A program made the translations under genes and the position numbers. Shown piece by piece: positions 1-9,442 of a stretch of 64,000 bases of DNA; positions within the stretch are counted from its first letter, which is position 1; each line of letters starts with the position of its first letter. The notes below the pieces were generated by a model that saw only the letters and a list, made by a program, of their open reading frames with translations, did no database searches and was not told the DNA's origin. Source of the stretch: Devosia algicola. Lineage in GTDB: Bacteria > Pseudomonadota > Alphaproteobacteria > Rhizobiales > Devosiaceae. The stretch is taken from contig NZ_CP118246.1 in NCBI RefSeq assembly GCF_028816455.1, positions 2,296,001-2,360,000 on the forward strand, in the 5' to 3' direction.

Positions 1-19
1 CCCATGAAAGGACAATTTC

Positions 20-799
20 ATGACCAAAAGACGCCACGTCATTGCGGGACTTTCCGCACTGCCATTTGCCAGTTTTGCACCCTTTGTCTCGCACACATTT
101 GCCCAGTCAGGTGAAGCCATGCTTGAAGGGGACATAATCGAAACAGATGATGGGAACCTCACCATCCATCCCGTCGATCATGCTTCGCTGTTGCTGGGGT
201 GGAAAGATCAGGTGATCTACGCCGATCCGGTCGGCGGCGCCGAACGCTACGCCAACCTGCCCGCTCCAACCGCCATTGTCATCACCCATGGTCATGGCGA
301 CCATTTTGACGTCCCCACGCTTGAAGCCATTGCCGCGGGCGGTATTCCGCTGATTACCAACCAGGACGTTTTCGAAAAACTGCCAGATGCGCTCAAGCCC
401 AATGCCACCGGCATGGCCAATGGCGACGAAGGCGTGCTTAACGGGCTTTCGATTGCCGCCATCTCGGCCTTCAACACCACACCTGACCGGGCCAAATATC
501 ACCCGCCCGGCGTCGGCAATGGCTATCTGCTCAAGTTTGACAACAAGATTGTCTATGTTGCCGGCGACACCGAACCAACGCCGCACATGCTGGCGCTCGA
601 AAATATCGATGTGGCCTTCCTGCCAATGAACCTGCCTTATACCATGACGGTGGAGCAGGCCGGTGAAGCGATCAAGACCTTCAAACCCAAGATCACCTAT
701 CCCTATCATTATGGCGATAGCGACCTGTCCATTCTCGAGGGCCTGGTCGGAGATGCCAGCGAAGTCCGGCTGCGCGATTGGTATCCGAACAAGGCCTAA
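20..799 (+). CDS. Exported MBL-fold metal-dependent hydrolase
   Basis: A 259-residue metallo-beta-lactamase-fold protein. The N-terminus (TKRRHVIAGLSALPFASFAP, then FAQ) is a twin-arginine-like or Sec signal, so the mature enzyme probably acts in the periplasm. The metal motif HGHGDHFD is near residue 90, with a later GDTEPTPHM element supplying an Asp ligand and a PYHYGDSD element near the C-terminus. This layout matches the UlaG-like family of metal-dependent hydrolases (L-ascorbate 6-phosphate lactonase relatives), but the substrate cannot be told. The start is preceded by AAGGA at a suitable distance. It ends 238 bases before rplU and is probably not part of the ribosomal operon. Confidence 0.8.
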   Translation: MTKRRHVIAGLSALPFASFAPFVSHTFAQSGEAMLEGDIIETDDGNLTIHPVDHASLLLGWKDQVIYADPVGGAERYANLPAPTAIVITHGHGDHFDVPTLEAIAAGGIPLITNQDVFEKLPDALKPNATGMANGDEGVLNGLSIAAISAFNTTPDRAKYHPPGVGNGYLLKFDNKIVYVAGDTEPTPHMLALENIDVAFLPMNLPYTMTVEQAGEAIKTFKPKITYPYHYGDSDLSILEGLVGDASEVRLRDWYPNKA

Positions 800-814
800 A
801 ATCCCCGGCACGCC

Positions 815-843
815 TTGACTCTTTGCGCATTTGCCCTGATAAG
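815..843 (+). promoter_or_regulatory. Sigma-70-type promoter for rplU-rpmA
   Basis: TTGACT at 815-820 and GATAAG at 838-843 are separated by exactly 17 bases. It lies about 190 bases before rplU in the 238-base gap after the MBL hydrolase, leaving a long untranslated leader in which no gene was seen. Only the match to consensus supports it. Confidence 0.5.
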
Positions 844-1037
844 CCGCACCAGAACGCGCCCCGGAGCCTAATCCGGCGCGCTTCTTTGGTTTGAAAACCG
901 CTGCTTGAGGCTGCCCGCCGGTTGAACCGGCCGCATCTTGAAGTCCGCAGGTCGGGGCGTTGCCCCGGGGCAATACTGCGGCGCCGCAAAGCGCGACAAA
1001 AATGGGACCGATACGTTTAACACGTGCGGTACAATGA

Positions 1038-1773
1038 ATGACTTTTGCAGTGATAAAGACTGGTGGCAAACAGTATAAAGTTGCCGCCGACGATGTTCTC
1101 AAGATTGAAAAGCTCGATGCCGAAATCGGCTCGATCGTGACCTTTGATCAGGTATTGATGGTGGGTGACGAAGTTGGTGCACCTCTGGTTGAGGGCGCTC
1201 TGGTTGCCGCTGAGCCTGGTGGAAACCCGCAAGCAGAAAACCGTCATCATCTTCAAAAAGAACCGTCGCCACAATTATCGTCGTCGCAATGGCCACCGCC
1301 AATTGCTTTCGACCGTGCGTATTACCGAAATCCTGACCGGTGGCGCCAAGCCAAATCTCAAGGCTGCGGCCAAGCCTGCTGCGAAAGCCAAGCCCGTTAC
1401 TGAGGCAAAGCCGGCCGCCGAAGCCAAGCCAGCCAAAAAGGCAGCAGCCCCCAAGGCCGCTGCTCCAAAGGCCGAAGCGCCAAAGGCTGAAGCTGCCAGC
1501 CAAGCCAAGGCTCCAGCGGCCAAAAAGGCCGCCAAGGCCGATGCCGTTGACGACATCAAGCTGATCGGCGGTGTCGGTCCAGCGCTCGAAAAGAAGTTGA
1601 ACGAAGCCGGGATCACCAGCCTCGCTCAGATCGCAGCCTGGACTGCTGAAGATGTCACAAAATATGACGACATCCTGAGCTTCAAAGGCCGGATCGAGCG
1701 CGAAGAGTGGATTGATCAGGCTAAGGAATTGTTGGCTGGCAAGGCGCCTCGCGCCAAGGCCGATAAGAAATAA
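1038..1773 (+). CDS. rplU: 50S ribosomal protein L21 with C-terminal HHH extension (frame broken at 1215)
   Basis: The opening [19 protein letters not shown] and the later [17 protein letters not shown] segment are the two diagnostic parts of bL21, a 23S rRNA-binding protein. They lie in different frames. One extra C at 1215-1216 turns GAGCTG into GAGCCTG; removing it gives an uninterrupted 244-residue protein. After the L21 body comes an Ala/Lys/Pro-rich linker (about residues 110-170) and a helix-hairpin-helix-like tail ([20 protein letters not shown]), an extension known from L21 of many Hyphomicrobiales. rpmA follows after 12 bases, the usual L21-L27 operon. L21 is essential or nearly so in most bacteria, so the break is unlikely to be a true mutation. 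Confidence 0.93.
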
Positions 1774-1785
1774 GGAAGAAGCACC

Positions 1786-2052
1786 ATGGCACATAAAAAA
1801 GCAGGCGGTTCATCCCGCAACGGTCGCGATACCGCCGGTCGCCGTCTTGGCGTCAAGAAGTTTGGTGGCGAGGCCGTTATTGCCGGCAATATCCTGATCC
1901 GTCAGCGCGGCACCAAATGGCATCCCGGTACTGGCGTTGGCTTGGGCAAGGATCACACCATTTATGCTCTGGTTGACGGTAAGGTTGCCTTCCGCACCCG
2001 CGCCAATTCCAAGGTCTATGTTTCGGTCGAGCCGGCACAGGCCGCCGAATAA
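1786..2052 (+). CDS. rpmA: 50S ribosomal protein L27
   Basis: An 88-residue bL27 that reaches the peptidyl-transferase centre of the large subunit. The start ([20 protein letters not shown]) and the [17 protein letters not shown] segment are hallmark sequences. It has no N-terminal propeptide of the Firmicutes kind. AAGGAAG lies a few bases before the ATG. It is cotranscribed with rplU and followed by a strong terminator. Confidence 0.98.
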   Translation: MAHKKAGGSSRNGRDTAGRRLGVKKFGGEAVIAGNILIRQRGTKWHPGTGVGLGKDHTIYALVDGKVAFRTRANSKVYVSVEPAQAAE

Positions 2053-2119
2053 ACCGGCGTGCTCCAGCGCGGCCGGTGACCAGTTCCCCGGCAAGGCGCA
2101 AGAGCCAGATCAAGTTTCA

Positions 2120-2154
2120 GGGGAACCGGTCCGCCGGTTCCCCTTTCGTTTTTT
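2120..2154 (+). terminator. Intrinsic terminator after rpmA
   Basis: A perfect 10-bp stem (GGGGAACCGG at 2120-2129, CCGGTTCCCC at 2134-2143) with a 4-base loop is followed by TTTCGTTTTTT. It closes the rplU-rpmA operon just before the first GNAT gene. Confidence 0.9.
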
Positions 2155-2166
2155 CAAAGTGATCAA

Positions 2167-2748
2167 ATGGCCCATCCCGACCCCGCAACATTGCTGCCCG
2201 ACGCCATCACCACCGAACGGCTCACCCTGGCGGCACCGGTCGCGGCGCACGCCCCCGACATGGCGGCATTGGCCAACAATTATGAGGTCAACCGAAACCT
2301 GACGCGGCTGCCTTTTCCGTATGAACTCAGCGACGCGCATTATTTCATCGAGCATCTGGCACGCGCCAACGGCGAATGGGCCTATAGCATTTGCCTCGCC
2401 GGCAAATGCATCGGCGTCACCAGCCTGCATTTTGGCGACAATGATGTGCCCGAATTGGGCTACTGGCTGGGTCAACCCTATTGGGGACAGGGTTTTGGCA
2501 CCGAAGCGGCCCGTGCGCTAGTCCAGGCGGCCAGGACCACGAGAAAAATAGCAAGATTGCGCTCACGCGCCCTCCACACCAACATCGGCTCGATCCATGT
2601 GCTTGAAAAAGTGGGCTTTTCCATCATCGGGGAGGCTCCCGAACCCGACGGCCCCCTCAAGGGCAAAAAAATGATTCTGTTGGCACAGAACTTGTTGCCG
2701 CCCGATCATTTGAAGCATGACCAGGCCAGAAGCCAAGCCGCCCAATGA
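2167..2748 (+). CDS. GNAT family N-acetyltransferase (RimJ/RimL type)
   Basis: A 193-residue acetyl-CoA-dependent acetyltransferase. It opens with ITTERLTLAAP, typical of RimJ/RimL-like GNAT proteins, and has the acetyl-CoA binding segment GYWLGQPYWGQGFGTEAARAL near residue 100. Two consecutive GNAT genes between rpmA and obgE are common in this order. The substrate, a protein N-terminus or a small molecule, is unknown. The stop overlaps the start of the next gene (ATGA), implying coupled translation. Confidence 0.9.
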   Translation: MAHPDPATLLPDAITTERLTLAAPVAAHAPDMAALANNYEVNRNLTRLPFPYELSDAHYFIEHLARANGEWAYSICLAGKCIGVTSLHFGDNDVPELGYWLGQPYWGQGFGTEAARALVQAARTTRKIARLRSRALHTNIGSIHVLEKVGFSIIGEAPEPDGPLKGKKMILLAQNLLPPDHLKHDQARSQAAQ

Positions 2749-3281
2749 GCCAGCCCCTGACCACAAACCGGCTGACGCTCCGCCTGCCGCGTTCGGATGA
2801 CGCCGAGCGGATCACGCTCTTCTTGAGCGACTATGCGGTCGCCAGCAATCTGGCGCGCGTACCTTTTCCCTATAGAATGGCGGACGCGCGGGCCTGGTTG
2901 CGCGGCCGGCGCCCCGACCTGCCGCCTGAAGACACCAATTTTGCCATTGAACTGGCCGAGGAAGGCTATGCCGGCCAGGTCGGCTTTCATCGGGGCGACA
3001 ACGGCGTCATAATCGGCTATTGGCTGGGACCGCCATTTTGGGGACGCGGCATCATGACCGAAGCGGTGACAGCCGCCCTTGACTGGTTTTTCAACACCAG
3101 CAATGCCGACAAGGTTCTTTCTGGTGTCTTTGTCTTCAATCTGGCTTCGCTCGCCATTCAGGCCAAACTCGGATTCACCGAAACCGGCCGCTCTTCTGTT
3201 CTGTCTCTTGCGCGCGGCACAGAGGTGGAGCATATCGACACCCAACTGACCCGCGCCCAATGGATGGACACGCACAAATGA
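2745..3281 (+). CDS. GNAT family N-acetyltransferase (RimJ/RimL type)
   Basis: A 178-residue paralogue of the preceding gene, with the same opening ([18 protein letters not shown]) and acetyl-CoA loop ([18 protein letters not shown]). The tandem pair looks like an old duplication that has diverged. It overlaps the upstream gene by 4 bases, and obgE starts inside its last codons (ATGA), so the three are translationally coupled. The substrate is unknown. Confidence 0.9.
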   Translation: MSQPLTTNRLTLRLPRSDDAERITLFLSDYAVASNLARVPFPYRMADARAWLRGRRPDLPPEDTNFAIELAEEGYAGQVGFHRGDNGVIIGYWLGPPFWGRGIMTEAVTAALDWFFNTSNADKVLSGVFVFNLASLAIQAKLGFTETGRSSVLSLARGTEVEHIDTQLTRAQWMDTHK

Positions 3282-4321
3282 AGTTCCTTGATCAGGCCAA
3301 GGTCTATGTCCGTTCGGGCGATGGTGGCGGGGGCGCTGTATCCTTCCTGCGCGAAAAATATGTTGAATTTGGTGGCCCCAACGGCGGCAATGGCGGGCGT
3401 GGCGGCGATGTGGTGATCGAGTGCGTCGACGGGCTTAACACCCTGATCGATTATCGCTATCAACAGCATTTCAAGGCCAAGACCGGCACCCATGGCATGG
3501 GCAAGGACCGCGCCGGTGCCCATGGTGAGAACGCCGTGCTGCGCGTGCCCGTTGGCACCCAGGTTTTTGAGGATGACAACGAAACCCTGATCGCCGACAT
3601 GACCGAAGTTGGCCAGCGCTTTGTCATGCTGAGCGGCGGCAATGGCGGTTTTGGCAATGCCCATTTCAAGACCAGTTCCAATCAGGCCCCCCGCCACGCC
3701 AATCCCGGCCAGCCGGGGGTAGAAAAATGGATATGGCTGCGCCTGAAACTGATCGCTGACGCCGGATTGGTAGGACTACCAAATGCTGGAAAATCCACCT
3801 TTCTGGCGGCTGTATCGGCCGCCAAGCCCAAGATTGCCGACTATCCCTTTACAACGCTGCACCCCAATCTGGGCGTGGTCAGCATTGGCGAGCGCGACTT
3901 TGTCCTCGCCGACATTCCCGGCCTGATCGAAGGCGCCAGCGAAGGCGTCGGCATTGGCGACCGCTTCCTGGGTCACATCGAACGCTGCGGGGTCTTGATC
4001 CATCTCATCGATGGCACCCAGGACGATATCGCACACGCCTACAAAACCATTCGCAGCGAATTAAGCGCCTATGACGCCCAATTGGGCGAAAAGTCCGAAC
4101 TTGTCGTGCTCAACAAAGTCGATGCAATGGCCCCTGATGATCTGACGGAAAAGGTCAAATTGCTCAAAAAACTCAGCGGACAGAAAGTGTTGCAGATTTC
4201 GGGCGTGACCGGCCAAGGCGTTGATCAAGTGCTCTATGGCGTTGTTGAAACGCTTGATGAGGCCAAGGCAGCCAAGGCGGAGGCCCTGCGGCGCCAGACA
4301 GAACCGGGCTGGACGCCATGA
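3278..4321 (+). CDS. obgE: GTPase ObgE/CgtA
   Basis: A 347-residue Obg GTPase acting in large ribosomal subunit maturation and stress control. The glycine-rich Obg domain occupies about residues 1-158 ([20 protein letters not shown], then GGNGG segments). The G domain has G1 GLPNAGKST, the switch region TTLHPNLG, G3 DIPGLIEGA and G4 NKVD. The start ATG at 3278 overlaps the upstream stop; upstream in-frame codons are ignored because family proteins begin MKFLDQAK. Confidence 0.97.
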   Translation: MKFLDQAKVYVRSGDGGGGAVSFLREKYVEFGGPNGGNGGRGGDVVIECVDGLNTLIDYRYQQHFKAKTGTHGMGKDRAGAHGENAVLRVPVGTQVFEDDNETLIADMTEVGQRFVMLSGGNGGFGNAHFKTSSNQAPRHANPGQPGVEKWIWLRLKLIADAGLVGLPNAGKSTFLAAVSAAKPKIADYPFTTLHPNLGVVSIGERDFVLADIPGLIEGASEGVGIGDRFLGHIERCGVLIHLIDGTQDDIAHAYKTIRSELSAYDAQLGEKSELVVLNKVDAMAPDDLTEKVKLLKKLSGQKVLQISGVTGQGVDQVLYGVVETLDEAKAAKAEALRRQTEPGWTP

Positions 4322-4365
4322 CAAGTGCCATGACCAGTCCCACCTGGCATTGACAAGAACCAGAC

Positions 4366-5505
4366 ATGACCAACGCCCTGTCGCCCTATAAGCGCATTAC
4401 TATCAAGATTGGCTCTGCCCTGCTGGTCGACAGCAAGACCGGCAGGCTGCGTTCGGCTTGGCTGGGGAGCCTGGCCGACGACATCGCCGCACTCAAGGCG
4501 GCGGGCGCCGACATCATAATCGTGTCCTCGGGCGCGGTGGCGCTGGGACGCAGGCTGTTGGGCCTGAACGCCCAAAACCTGTCGCTTGAGCAAAGCCAGG
4601 CCGCTGCCAGCGCCGGGCAAATCGCCTTAAGCCAAGCCTGGGCCGATGCCCTGGGCCAACACCAGATCATCACTGGCCAGATATTGCTCACCCCCAATAT
4701 CACTGAAGAACGTCGCTATTTTCTCAATGCCCGCACGACGATTTCCACGCTATTGTCGTTGGGCGCCGTGCCGATCATCAATGAAAATGACAGCGTCGCC
4801 ACCGCCGAAATTCGCTATGGCGACAATGATCGCCTATCGGCCCGGGTCGCCACCATGATCGAGGCCGACTGCCTGATCCTGCTCTCCGACATCGATGGGC
4901 TTTATACCGCGCCCCCCACGCAAAATTCTGATGCGGCACACCTGCCGGACGTTCCCAGCATCACCCCAACAATCGAAGCCATGGCCGGTGGCGCTGCCAG
5001 CCATTTGTCGCGCGGCGGCATGACCACCAAGATCGAGGCGGGCAAGATTGCCACGCTGGCCGGTACGGCCATGATTATCGCCAGGGGCAGCGAACAACAT
5101 CCGCTGCAAGCCCTGATAGAGGGCGCCCGCCACACATTGTTTCACGCCGTTCCGGGCCGCGCCCAAGCCAGAAAGCGCTGGATCATGGGCTCGCTCGGCG
5201 TCGCGGGCAGCGTTACCATCGACGCTGGGGCAGAGCGAGCGCTGCACGCCGGGCGTTCGCTGCTGCCGATCGGTGTCGTCGCGGTAAATGGCAGTTTCGA
5301 GCGCGGTGATACTATTGCCATCGTGGATGGCGATGGCCATGAAATTGCCAGGGGCCTGTCAGGGCTCAACAGCACCGATGCCCTGGAGGTCAAAGGCAAG
5401 CGCAGCGCCGCCGTTCTGGCGATATTGGGCGTTGGCAATCGTTCCGAACTGGTCCATCGCGATAATATGGTTATGGTATCAGGCAAAAATGGAGAGGCAG
5501 AGTGA
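4366..5505 (+). CDS. proB: Glutamate 5-kinase
   Basis: A 379-residue ProB that phosphorylates L-glutamate in the first step of proline synthesis. The amino-acid-kinase domain ([42 protein letters not shown]) is followed by a C-terminal PUA domain from about residue 280 ([21 protein letters not shown]). It is complete, and its stop overlaps the probable proA start (GTGA at 5502-5505). Confidence 0.97.
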   Translation: MTNALSPYKRITIKIGSALLVDSKTGRLRSAWLGSLADDIAALKAAGADIIIVSSGAVALGRRLLGLNAQNLSLEQSQAAASAGQIALSQAWADALGQHQIITGQILLTPNITEERRYFLNARTTISTLLSLGAVPIINENDSVATAEIRYGDNDRLSARVATMIEADCLILLSDIDGLYTAPPTQNSDAAHLPDVPSITPTIEAMAGGAASHLSRGGMTTKIEAGKIATLAGTAMIIARGSEQHPLQALIEGARHTLFHAVPGRAQARKRWIMGSLGVAGSVTIDAGAERALHAGRSLLPIGVVAVNGSFERGDTIAIVDGDGHEIARGLSGLNSTDALEVKGKRSAAVLAILGVGNRSELVHRDNMVMVSGKNGEAE

Positions 5506-6780
5506 ACACAGTGGCGAAAACTGAGGCTCAAGGCAATGATGGCCGGTCTGGGCACTGCCGCCCGTCAAGCCGCACGCCAATTGGCCTCCGCATCCTCCGA
5601 ACAGAAAACCCGCGCCATCATGGGCGGTGCAGCGGTCATTAACGCTCGTCGCGCCGAAATTCTGGCCGCCAACGCCAAGGATGTGGACGCGGCGCGCACC
5701 AAGGGTATTACCGCCGCCTTTCTGGATCGGTTGCTGCTGACCGATGCGCGGATCGACGCCATTGTCGAAGGGCTGCGCACCATCGGCGAACTGCCCGATC
5801 CGGTTGGCCAGCTCCTTGCCGAATGGGATCGGCCCAATGGCTTGCATATCAAGCGTGTCCGCACCCCGCTCGGAGTCATTGGCGTGATCTTTGAATCGCG
5901 CCCCAATGTTACCGCAGACGCCGGAGCGCTATGTCTGAAATCGGGTAACGCGGTAATCCTGCGTGGCGGGTCGGATAGTACATTTTCATCGCGCGCCCTT
6001 GTTGAATGTCTGTGGGATGGTTTGCATCTGGCAGGATTGCCGGTTGAAGCCATCCAGCTGGTGCCCACAACCGACCGCGCCGCCGTTGGCGAAATGCTGG
6101 CCGGTTTGGGCGGCAATATTGATGTGATCGTGCCCCGGGGCGGTAAATCGCTGGTTGGGCGGGTGCAGGCCGAAGCGCGTGTGCCGGTTTTTGCCCATCT
6201 TGAAGGGCTGGTGCATGTCTATATCGACAAGAGCGCCGATCTCGATATGGCCGTCAATGTGACGCTCAACGCCAAGATGCGTCGCACCGGCATTTGCGGC
6301 GCCGTCGAAACCCTGTTGGTCCATCAGGATGTGGTCAAAACCCATCTCGAGCCGATCATTGCCGCGCTTATTGCCAGAGGGTGCGAAATTCGCGGCGACG
6401 AAACGGTGCGCCAGCACATCAAATCGGCAAAGCCCGCCAGCGAAACCGACTGGCAAACCGAATATGAGGACGCCATTATCGCAGTCAGGATCGTGCCCGA
6501 CATAGACGCTGCAATCGCCCATATCGAACAGTATTCCAGTCACCACACCGAGGCCATCATTACCGAGGATCCAGCAGCAGTCGAGCAGTTCTTCAACCGC
6601 ATCGACAGCGCCATCCTGATGCACAATAGCTCAACCCAGTTTGCCGACGGCGGTGAATTTGGCTTTGGCGGCGAGATCGGCATCGCCACGGGTAAGATGC
6701 ACGCGCGCGGACCAGTCGGGGTCGAGCAATTGACCAGCTTTAATTATCGTGTCACCGGCGCCGGGCAGACGCGTCCTTGA
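5502..6780 (+). CDS. proA: Glutamate-5-semialdehyde dehydrogenase (frame broken at 5525)
   Basis: Gamma-glutamyl phosphate reductase, the second step of proline synthesis. The catalytic region ([12 protein letters not shown]) and the conserved [19 protein letters not shown] end are clear. Reading could begin at ATG 5536, but a GTG at 5502 overlaps the proB stop and has GGAGAGG before it. From that GTG the frame reaches the body only if one G of GAGGCTCAAGG at 5525-5526 is removed (GAGCTC), giving a normal 425-residue ProA. I prefer this longer start; the site is another member of the GAGCT insertion set. The nadD start overlaps its stop. Confidence 0.9.
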
Positions 6781-7421
6781 ACCAGCGCTTTAGCCCGGTC
6801 CATCTTAGCGGCATTACCCGATTGCCGCCCTCGGGGGCCGGCATGCGGATCGGGCTGTTTGGCGGCAGTTTCAATCCGGCCCATAAGGGACATTTGCTGG
6901 TCGCCGAACAGGCACTGACCCGGTTGGGACTCGACGCGCTCTGGGTATTGGTTACGCCCGGCAATCCACTCAAGAACCGCGCCGATCTGGCCCCGCTGGC
7001 CCAACGGGTCGAGGGCGCCCGCACAGTCATGACCCACCCAAGGATCAAGGTCACCGGCTTTGAGGCGGCAAAGGGATTTACCTATTCTTATCAAACCATC
7101 CGATTTTTGACCCGAACGCTTGGCGACCGGCATTTTGTCTGGATCATGGGCGCCGACAATATGGTGGGATTTCATCATTGGCAGCGCTGGCGCGATATCG
7201 CCGACATGGTGCCGATTGCCATTTATGTGCGTCCCGGATCGGCGCGACTTGCCCCATCATCGCGTGCCGCGGAGGCGCTTGAACGCTACCGTGTCGATGA
7301 AAGTGATGCGCCCGGACTGGCGCTGCAAAAACCGCCCGCCTGGGTCTATTTGCATGGTCGTCAATCAGGCCTGTCCTCCTCTGCCATCCGCGCCCGCCGC
7401 CACGTTTCATCAACGAAATAG
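6777..7421 (+). CDS. nadD: Nicotinate-nucleotide adenylyltransferase
   Basis: A 214-residue NadD making deamido-NAD from nicotinate mononucleotide and ATP. The nucleotidyl-transferase motif [19 protein letters not shown] and the late LSSSAIRAR motif (the SSTxIR equivalent) are both present. A TTG at 6777 overlaps the proA stop and gives the short N-terminal preamble seen in rhizobial NadD proteins; an ATG at 6843 just before the first beta strand is the alternative start. Confidence 0.93.
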   Translation: MNQRFSPVHLSGITRLPPSGAGMRIGLFGGSFNPAHKGHLLVAEQALTRLGLDALWVLVTPGNPLKNRADLAPLAQRVEGARTVMTHPRIKVTGFEAAKGFTYSYQTIRFLTRTLGDRHFVWIMGADNMVGFHHWQRWRDIADMVPIAIYVRPGSARLAPSSRAAEALERYRVDESDAPGLALQKPPAWVYLHGRQSGLSSSAIRARRHVSSTK

Positions 7422-7603
7422 TGCGCCCCACCTTGCGCAAATTGGCAAGAAAGCGCATATTGCCAAGGTGTGATTGTAGTCACCAGAACCGGGATTGACC
7501 GCTTGTCATTTGCAAAGACGCGCGCCCATTCGATTAAACAACCAAGGATGCTGCACAAACGCATGACCCATGCTGTACAGGCGTGGGCACGAGGCCGGTA
7601 TTG

Positions 7604-8002
7604 ATGGCCCAGATGCCCACAAAATCTCCCACCGAACCGCGTTCGGACACCACGCAGGCAACCCCGGAACGTCCAATGATCAATGTCGTGCTTGAAAGCC
7701 TTGATGATGCCAAGGCCGAGCAAACCATTGCCGTGGACATCACCGGCAAATCCTCGCTGAGCGACCATATGGTGGTGACCTCGGGGCGCTCACAGCGCCA
7801 TGTCGGCGCTGTTGCCGATCAATTGGTCAAGTCCCTGCGCGAAGCCGGTTACACCAAGCCTCGCATCGAGGGTCTGCCCCATTGCGACTGGGTTCTGGTC
7901 GATGCCGGTGACGTAATCGTTCATATCTTCCGGCCTGAAGTGCGCGAATTCTATAACATTGAAAAAATGTGGCAGGCCGAATTTGCCGAAGACGCCCACT
8001 AG
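7604..8002 (+). CDS. rsfS: Ribosomal silencing factor RsfS
   Basis: A protein of about 132 residues of the RsfS/Iojap family, which binds L14 and blocks subunit joining in stationary phase. Diagnostic parts are the DHMVVTSGRSQRHVGAVAD and WVLVDAGDVIVHIF segments. The ATG at 7604 is chosen because GAGG lies nine bases upstream; a GTG at 7583 is also possible. The 180-base gap after nadD shows no other gene. rlmH follows after 3 bases, the usual neighbour. Confidence 0.95.
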   Translation: MAQMPTKSPTEPRSDTTQATPERPMINVVLESLDDAKAEQTIAVDITGKSSLSDHMVVTSGRSQRHVGAVADQLVKSLREAGYTKPRIEGLPHCDWVLVDAGDVIVHIFRPEVREFYNIEKMWQAEFAEDAH

Positions 8003-8005
8003 CCG

Positions 8006-8488
8006 ATGAAAATCAGCATTGCGGCGGTCGGCCGGATGAAGGCCGGCCCGGAGCGCGAATTGGTGGATCGCTACCTGTCGCGCGCCGCCGCCAGCGGCCG
8101 AACATTGGGCTTGACCGGGTTCGAAGTCATTGAACTGGTCGAATCGCGTGTCTCCAGCGCCGCCGCCCGCAAGACCGACGAAGCCAAAAACCTTCGCGCC
8201 GCCCTGCCCCAAGGCATTGTGGTGGCACTTGACGAGCGCGGAAAATCCATCGGATCCCCCGATTTTTCCGGCCTGATCGAGCGATGGCGCGATGATGGCC
8301 GCCCCAATGCCAGCTTTGTAATTGGTGGGGCCGACGGACTGGCGCCTGATTTTGTCAAAGCAGCCGATCTGACCCTATCATTTTCGCCGCTGACCTGGCC
8401 CCACCAATTGGTGCGGATCATGCTAGCCGAGCAATTATATCGCACAACAACCATCCTTTCCGGCCATCCCTACCACCGTGGAGACTAG
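8006..8488 (+). CDS. rlmH: 23S rRNA pseudouridine-1915 N3-methyltransferase
   Basis: A 160-residue SPOUT methyltransferase acting on the assembled 70S ribosome. The knotted SAM-binding region FVIGGADGL and the C-terminal LTWPHQLVRIMLAEQLYR and HPYHR motifs are those of RlmH. It is complete and tightly linked to rsfS. Confidence 0.97.
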   Translation: MKISIAAVGRMKAGPERELVDRYLSRAAASGRTLGLTGFEVIELVESRVSSAAARKTDEAKNLRAALPQGIVVALDERGKSIGSPDFSGLIERWRDDGRPNASFVIGGADGLAPDFVKAADLTLSFSPLTWPHQLVRIMLAEQLYRTTTILSGHPYHRGD

Positions 8489-8540
8489 GCAGATTTAGCT
8501 GGCAAGGCCCCAGACCAGGGCGCAATTATCGGAACGAAAA

Positions 8541-9268
8541 TTGGCACAAAATATCTACGACAATCCCGATTTTTTTGATGGCTACAGCCAGTTGCCGCGT
8601 CAGGTGCAGGGCCTTGACGGGGCGCCGGAATGGCCAGCGATCCGCGCCATGCTGCCCGATCTGGGGGGAAACGCGTGGCTGATCTGGGCTGCGGTTTCGG
8701 ATGGACGGCGCGCTGGATGCGCGAACAGGGCGCAAAGTCGGTCCTCGGACTTGATCTATCAAACAAGATGATCGAGCGCGCCAGGGCGGACACCGCCGAT
8801 GACGCCATCGAGTACCGAATAGAGGACCTCGACACGCTGACCCTGCCCCTGGCGGCATTTGATCTGGCCTATAGTGCCCTGGCCTTTCACTATGTTGAGG
8901 ATTTCGCCCGCCTCGCGCAAACGATCCGCAAGGCACTGGCACCCGGCGGCAATCTCATATTCACCATCGAGCATCCAATTTTCATGGCAGCCGACAATCC
9001 GCGCTGGACGACAGACGACAAGGGCAAGAGAACCTGGCCTGTTAGTGGCTATAGTCTTGAAGGCGAGCGCCGCACCGACTGGTTCGCCAAAGGTGTGCTG
9101 AAATATCATCGTACGCTCGCCACGACCGTGAATACGCTGATAAACGCAGGCTTTCAGATTCGCCAACTCGCCGAGTTCGCCCCCTCTTTCGACCAGATCA
9201 GACAGATGCCGCGATTGGCCGAAGAGTTGGACCGCCCCATGATGCTGATCGTGTCCGCGTCCACATAG
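8541..9268 (+). CDS. Class I SAM-dependent methyltransferase (frame broken near 8668)
   Basis: A 242-residue methyltransferase once one base is restored. SAM motif I (VADLGCGFGWTARWM) is in a different frame from the N-terminus (NIYDNPDFFDGYSQLPRQVQG). CTG followed by five Gs needs one more G in the run at 8662-8668 (seven to six), a homopolymer-type deletion and not the GAGCT type. The AFHYVEDF segment and a C-terminal lid agree with small-molecule methyltransferases of the BioC/UbiE group. The start is a TTG. The substrate is unknown. Confidence 0.82.
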
Positions 9269-9442
9269 ATGCGTTTAGGACGTGTCAGGGGCAAACTCGC
9301 TGGTGGTAGTGCAACCCTGGTTTTGCGCCACCCATTATGGTTAAGCCTTATTAACCTCCGATTTGTGCGCCCCTTGCTAGAGTGCGGGCAAATGATTCGC
9401 TTTTCGATCCCGTATGGGACGATCAGGGCCATGGGAGCAGTC

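Noticed and set aside
107..1102. Minus-strand open frame of 331 codons over the MBL hydrolase
   Set aside because: It is the antisense shadow of a well-supported exported hydrolase and has no recognisable domain.
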